64,000 nt of DNA. Source: Mangifera indica (lineage: Eukaryota; Streptophyta; Magnoliopsida; Sapindales; Anacardiaceae). Position 1 is the stretch's first letter; each line of letters starts with the position of its first letter. Location of the stretch: contig NC_058143.1 of the NCBI RefSeq assembly GCF_011075055.1, positions 15,760,930 through 15,824,929 on the forward strand, read 5' to 3'. The notes beneath the pieces were generated by a model. The model was given only the letters and a program-made list of their open reading frames with translations, had not been told where the DNA came from and did not search any database. The position numbers and the translations under genes are program-made. Shown piece by piece: positions 63,181 through 64,000 of the stretch.

Positions 63181-64000
63181 AGTATTAATGGGTTGTCCGG
63201 TGTGACCTAGAAGTCAATAGAAAACTTTATAGGTATTTGTTTTAATTAATATATTTATATACATGTTCGGTATTAATTAATAAATAAAGTAATCTCAATA
63301 GATTTGAGATTTTAGTGTGAAGTCTATAATAATATTATGGTGGTATACAAGTCAATATAAATATGTACATAATTCGATTTAAATTATAAAATCAAATAAA
63401 ATTGTTTAAAAATTACGATTTATTTTGATTTGATTTGTAAAATGATTTGATTTGGATTAAAAAATTTTCAAATCATTTTTTTCAGTTTAGATTATAATTT
63501 GGATTATTTTCAAACCAAACGAAACCGTACACCATTTTTTTTGAAATATATATATATAAAAAACTATATTTGACAAAAATTTTCAATAAACAATTAGGTG
63601 TACAACTTGTTTTTTAAATTTTATTTTATTATTTTCTTTATATGTATATTATATATATTTCATATTTATTTTACATGTTTATATTATATTTTAGAAAACA
63701 ATAATTCAAAAAAAATTATTAAATAATACAAATTTAGAAGTAAGTCATTTTAATAGGTTCAAACCATAATTCAAACAGAATCAAATAGTATTTTTTCAAT
63801 TTGATTTAGTTTCAAAATTTTTCAAATTATTTTTTTAATTTTGATTTAAAAAAATTTTAAACCACACTAAATGAAACCATGCACACTCTTGAGTCAATGT
63901 GAAAATCATGTAAGCATTATATTTAATAGCTATCAATAATATATAATGTAAGACAAATAAAAGAAACAGTTTTTGAGATGGTAGAAATTTAATGGTCGAT
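63181..64000. other. AT-rich end of window
   Basis: No gene recognised. It includes low-complexity TTTGATTTGATTTG-like sequence at 63360-63880, with words such as CAAACGAAACCGTACACC that resemble worn MITE ends. Confidence 0.5.

Overview
This is a plant nuclear window, almost certainly from a dicot. It has AT-rich spacers, spliced genes with GT-AG (and two GC-AG) introns, and plant families: LTL1/CUS2-like GDSL lipase, AGD14-type ARF-GAP, plant presenilin, a transit-peptide-bearing GrpE and DTX-type MATE transporters. Non-autonomous MULE and hAT elements are also present. I could not place the species. No prokaryotic, organellar or viral gene was seen.

Layout. (1) 1-30,133 is a tandem array. 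Its basic unit is [3' part of a presenilin gene (+) - spacer - GDSL lipase (+) - spacer - last three exons of AGD14 (-)]. The array holds three GDSL copies: copy 1 is cut by the window edge, and copies 2 and 3 look intact. It also holds three AGD14-tail/presenilin-tail fusions, with junctions at about 7784, 11424 and 20817. One fusion block of 3,640 bp occurs twice in direct succession with no lipase between the copies. Every presenilin tail carries the same in-frame TGA. (2) 28,747-37,370 (-) is the complete AGD14-like ARF-GAP gene (12 exons, 711 aa). Its last three exons are the source of the truncated copies. (3) 37,767-39,450 holds two related MULE-like elements. (4) 40,284-45,429 (+) is a plastid GrpE gene (3 exons, 337 aa). 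(5) 45,430-48,670 is a repeat-rich spacer. (6) 50,265-53,668 (+) and 54,134-59,416 (-) are two convergent MATE transporter genes of 8 coding exons each (489 and 479 aa), with an 8-bp-TSD hAT-like MITE in intron 1 of the second. (7) 59,417-64,000 is a gene-poor tail with another MULE-like element.

How it fits together. The array is best explained by tandem duplication between a break inside the presenilin coding sequence and a break in AGD14 intron 9, on an ancestral order presenilin(+) - GDSL(+) - AGD14(-). This multiplied the lipase and left the flanking genes as dead 3' stubs at each junction. The lipases are probably secreted cutin/lipid-acting acyl hydrolases, so the functional outcome would be extra lipase dosage. 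The other genes (ARF-GAP trafficking, plastid Hsp70 co-chaperone, MATE efflux) are unrelated housekeeping or transport neighbours. The best candidates for a second look are the junction structure, a possible gene-conversion tract over lipases 1 and 2, and an indel-rich mosaic at 9,260-9,640 that may be an assembly fault. I see no evidence for a wholly new system.
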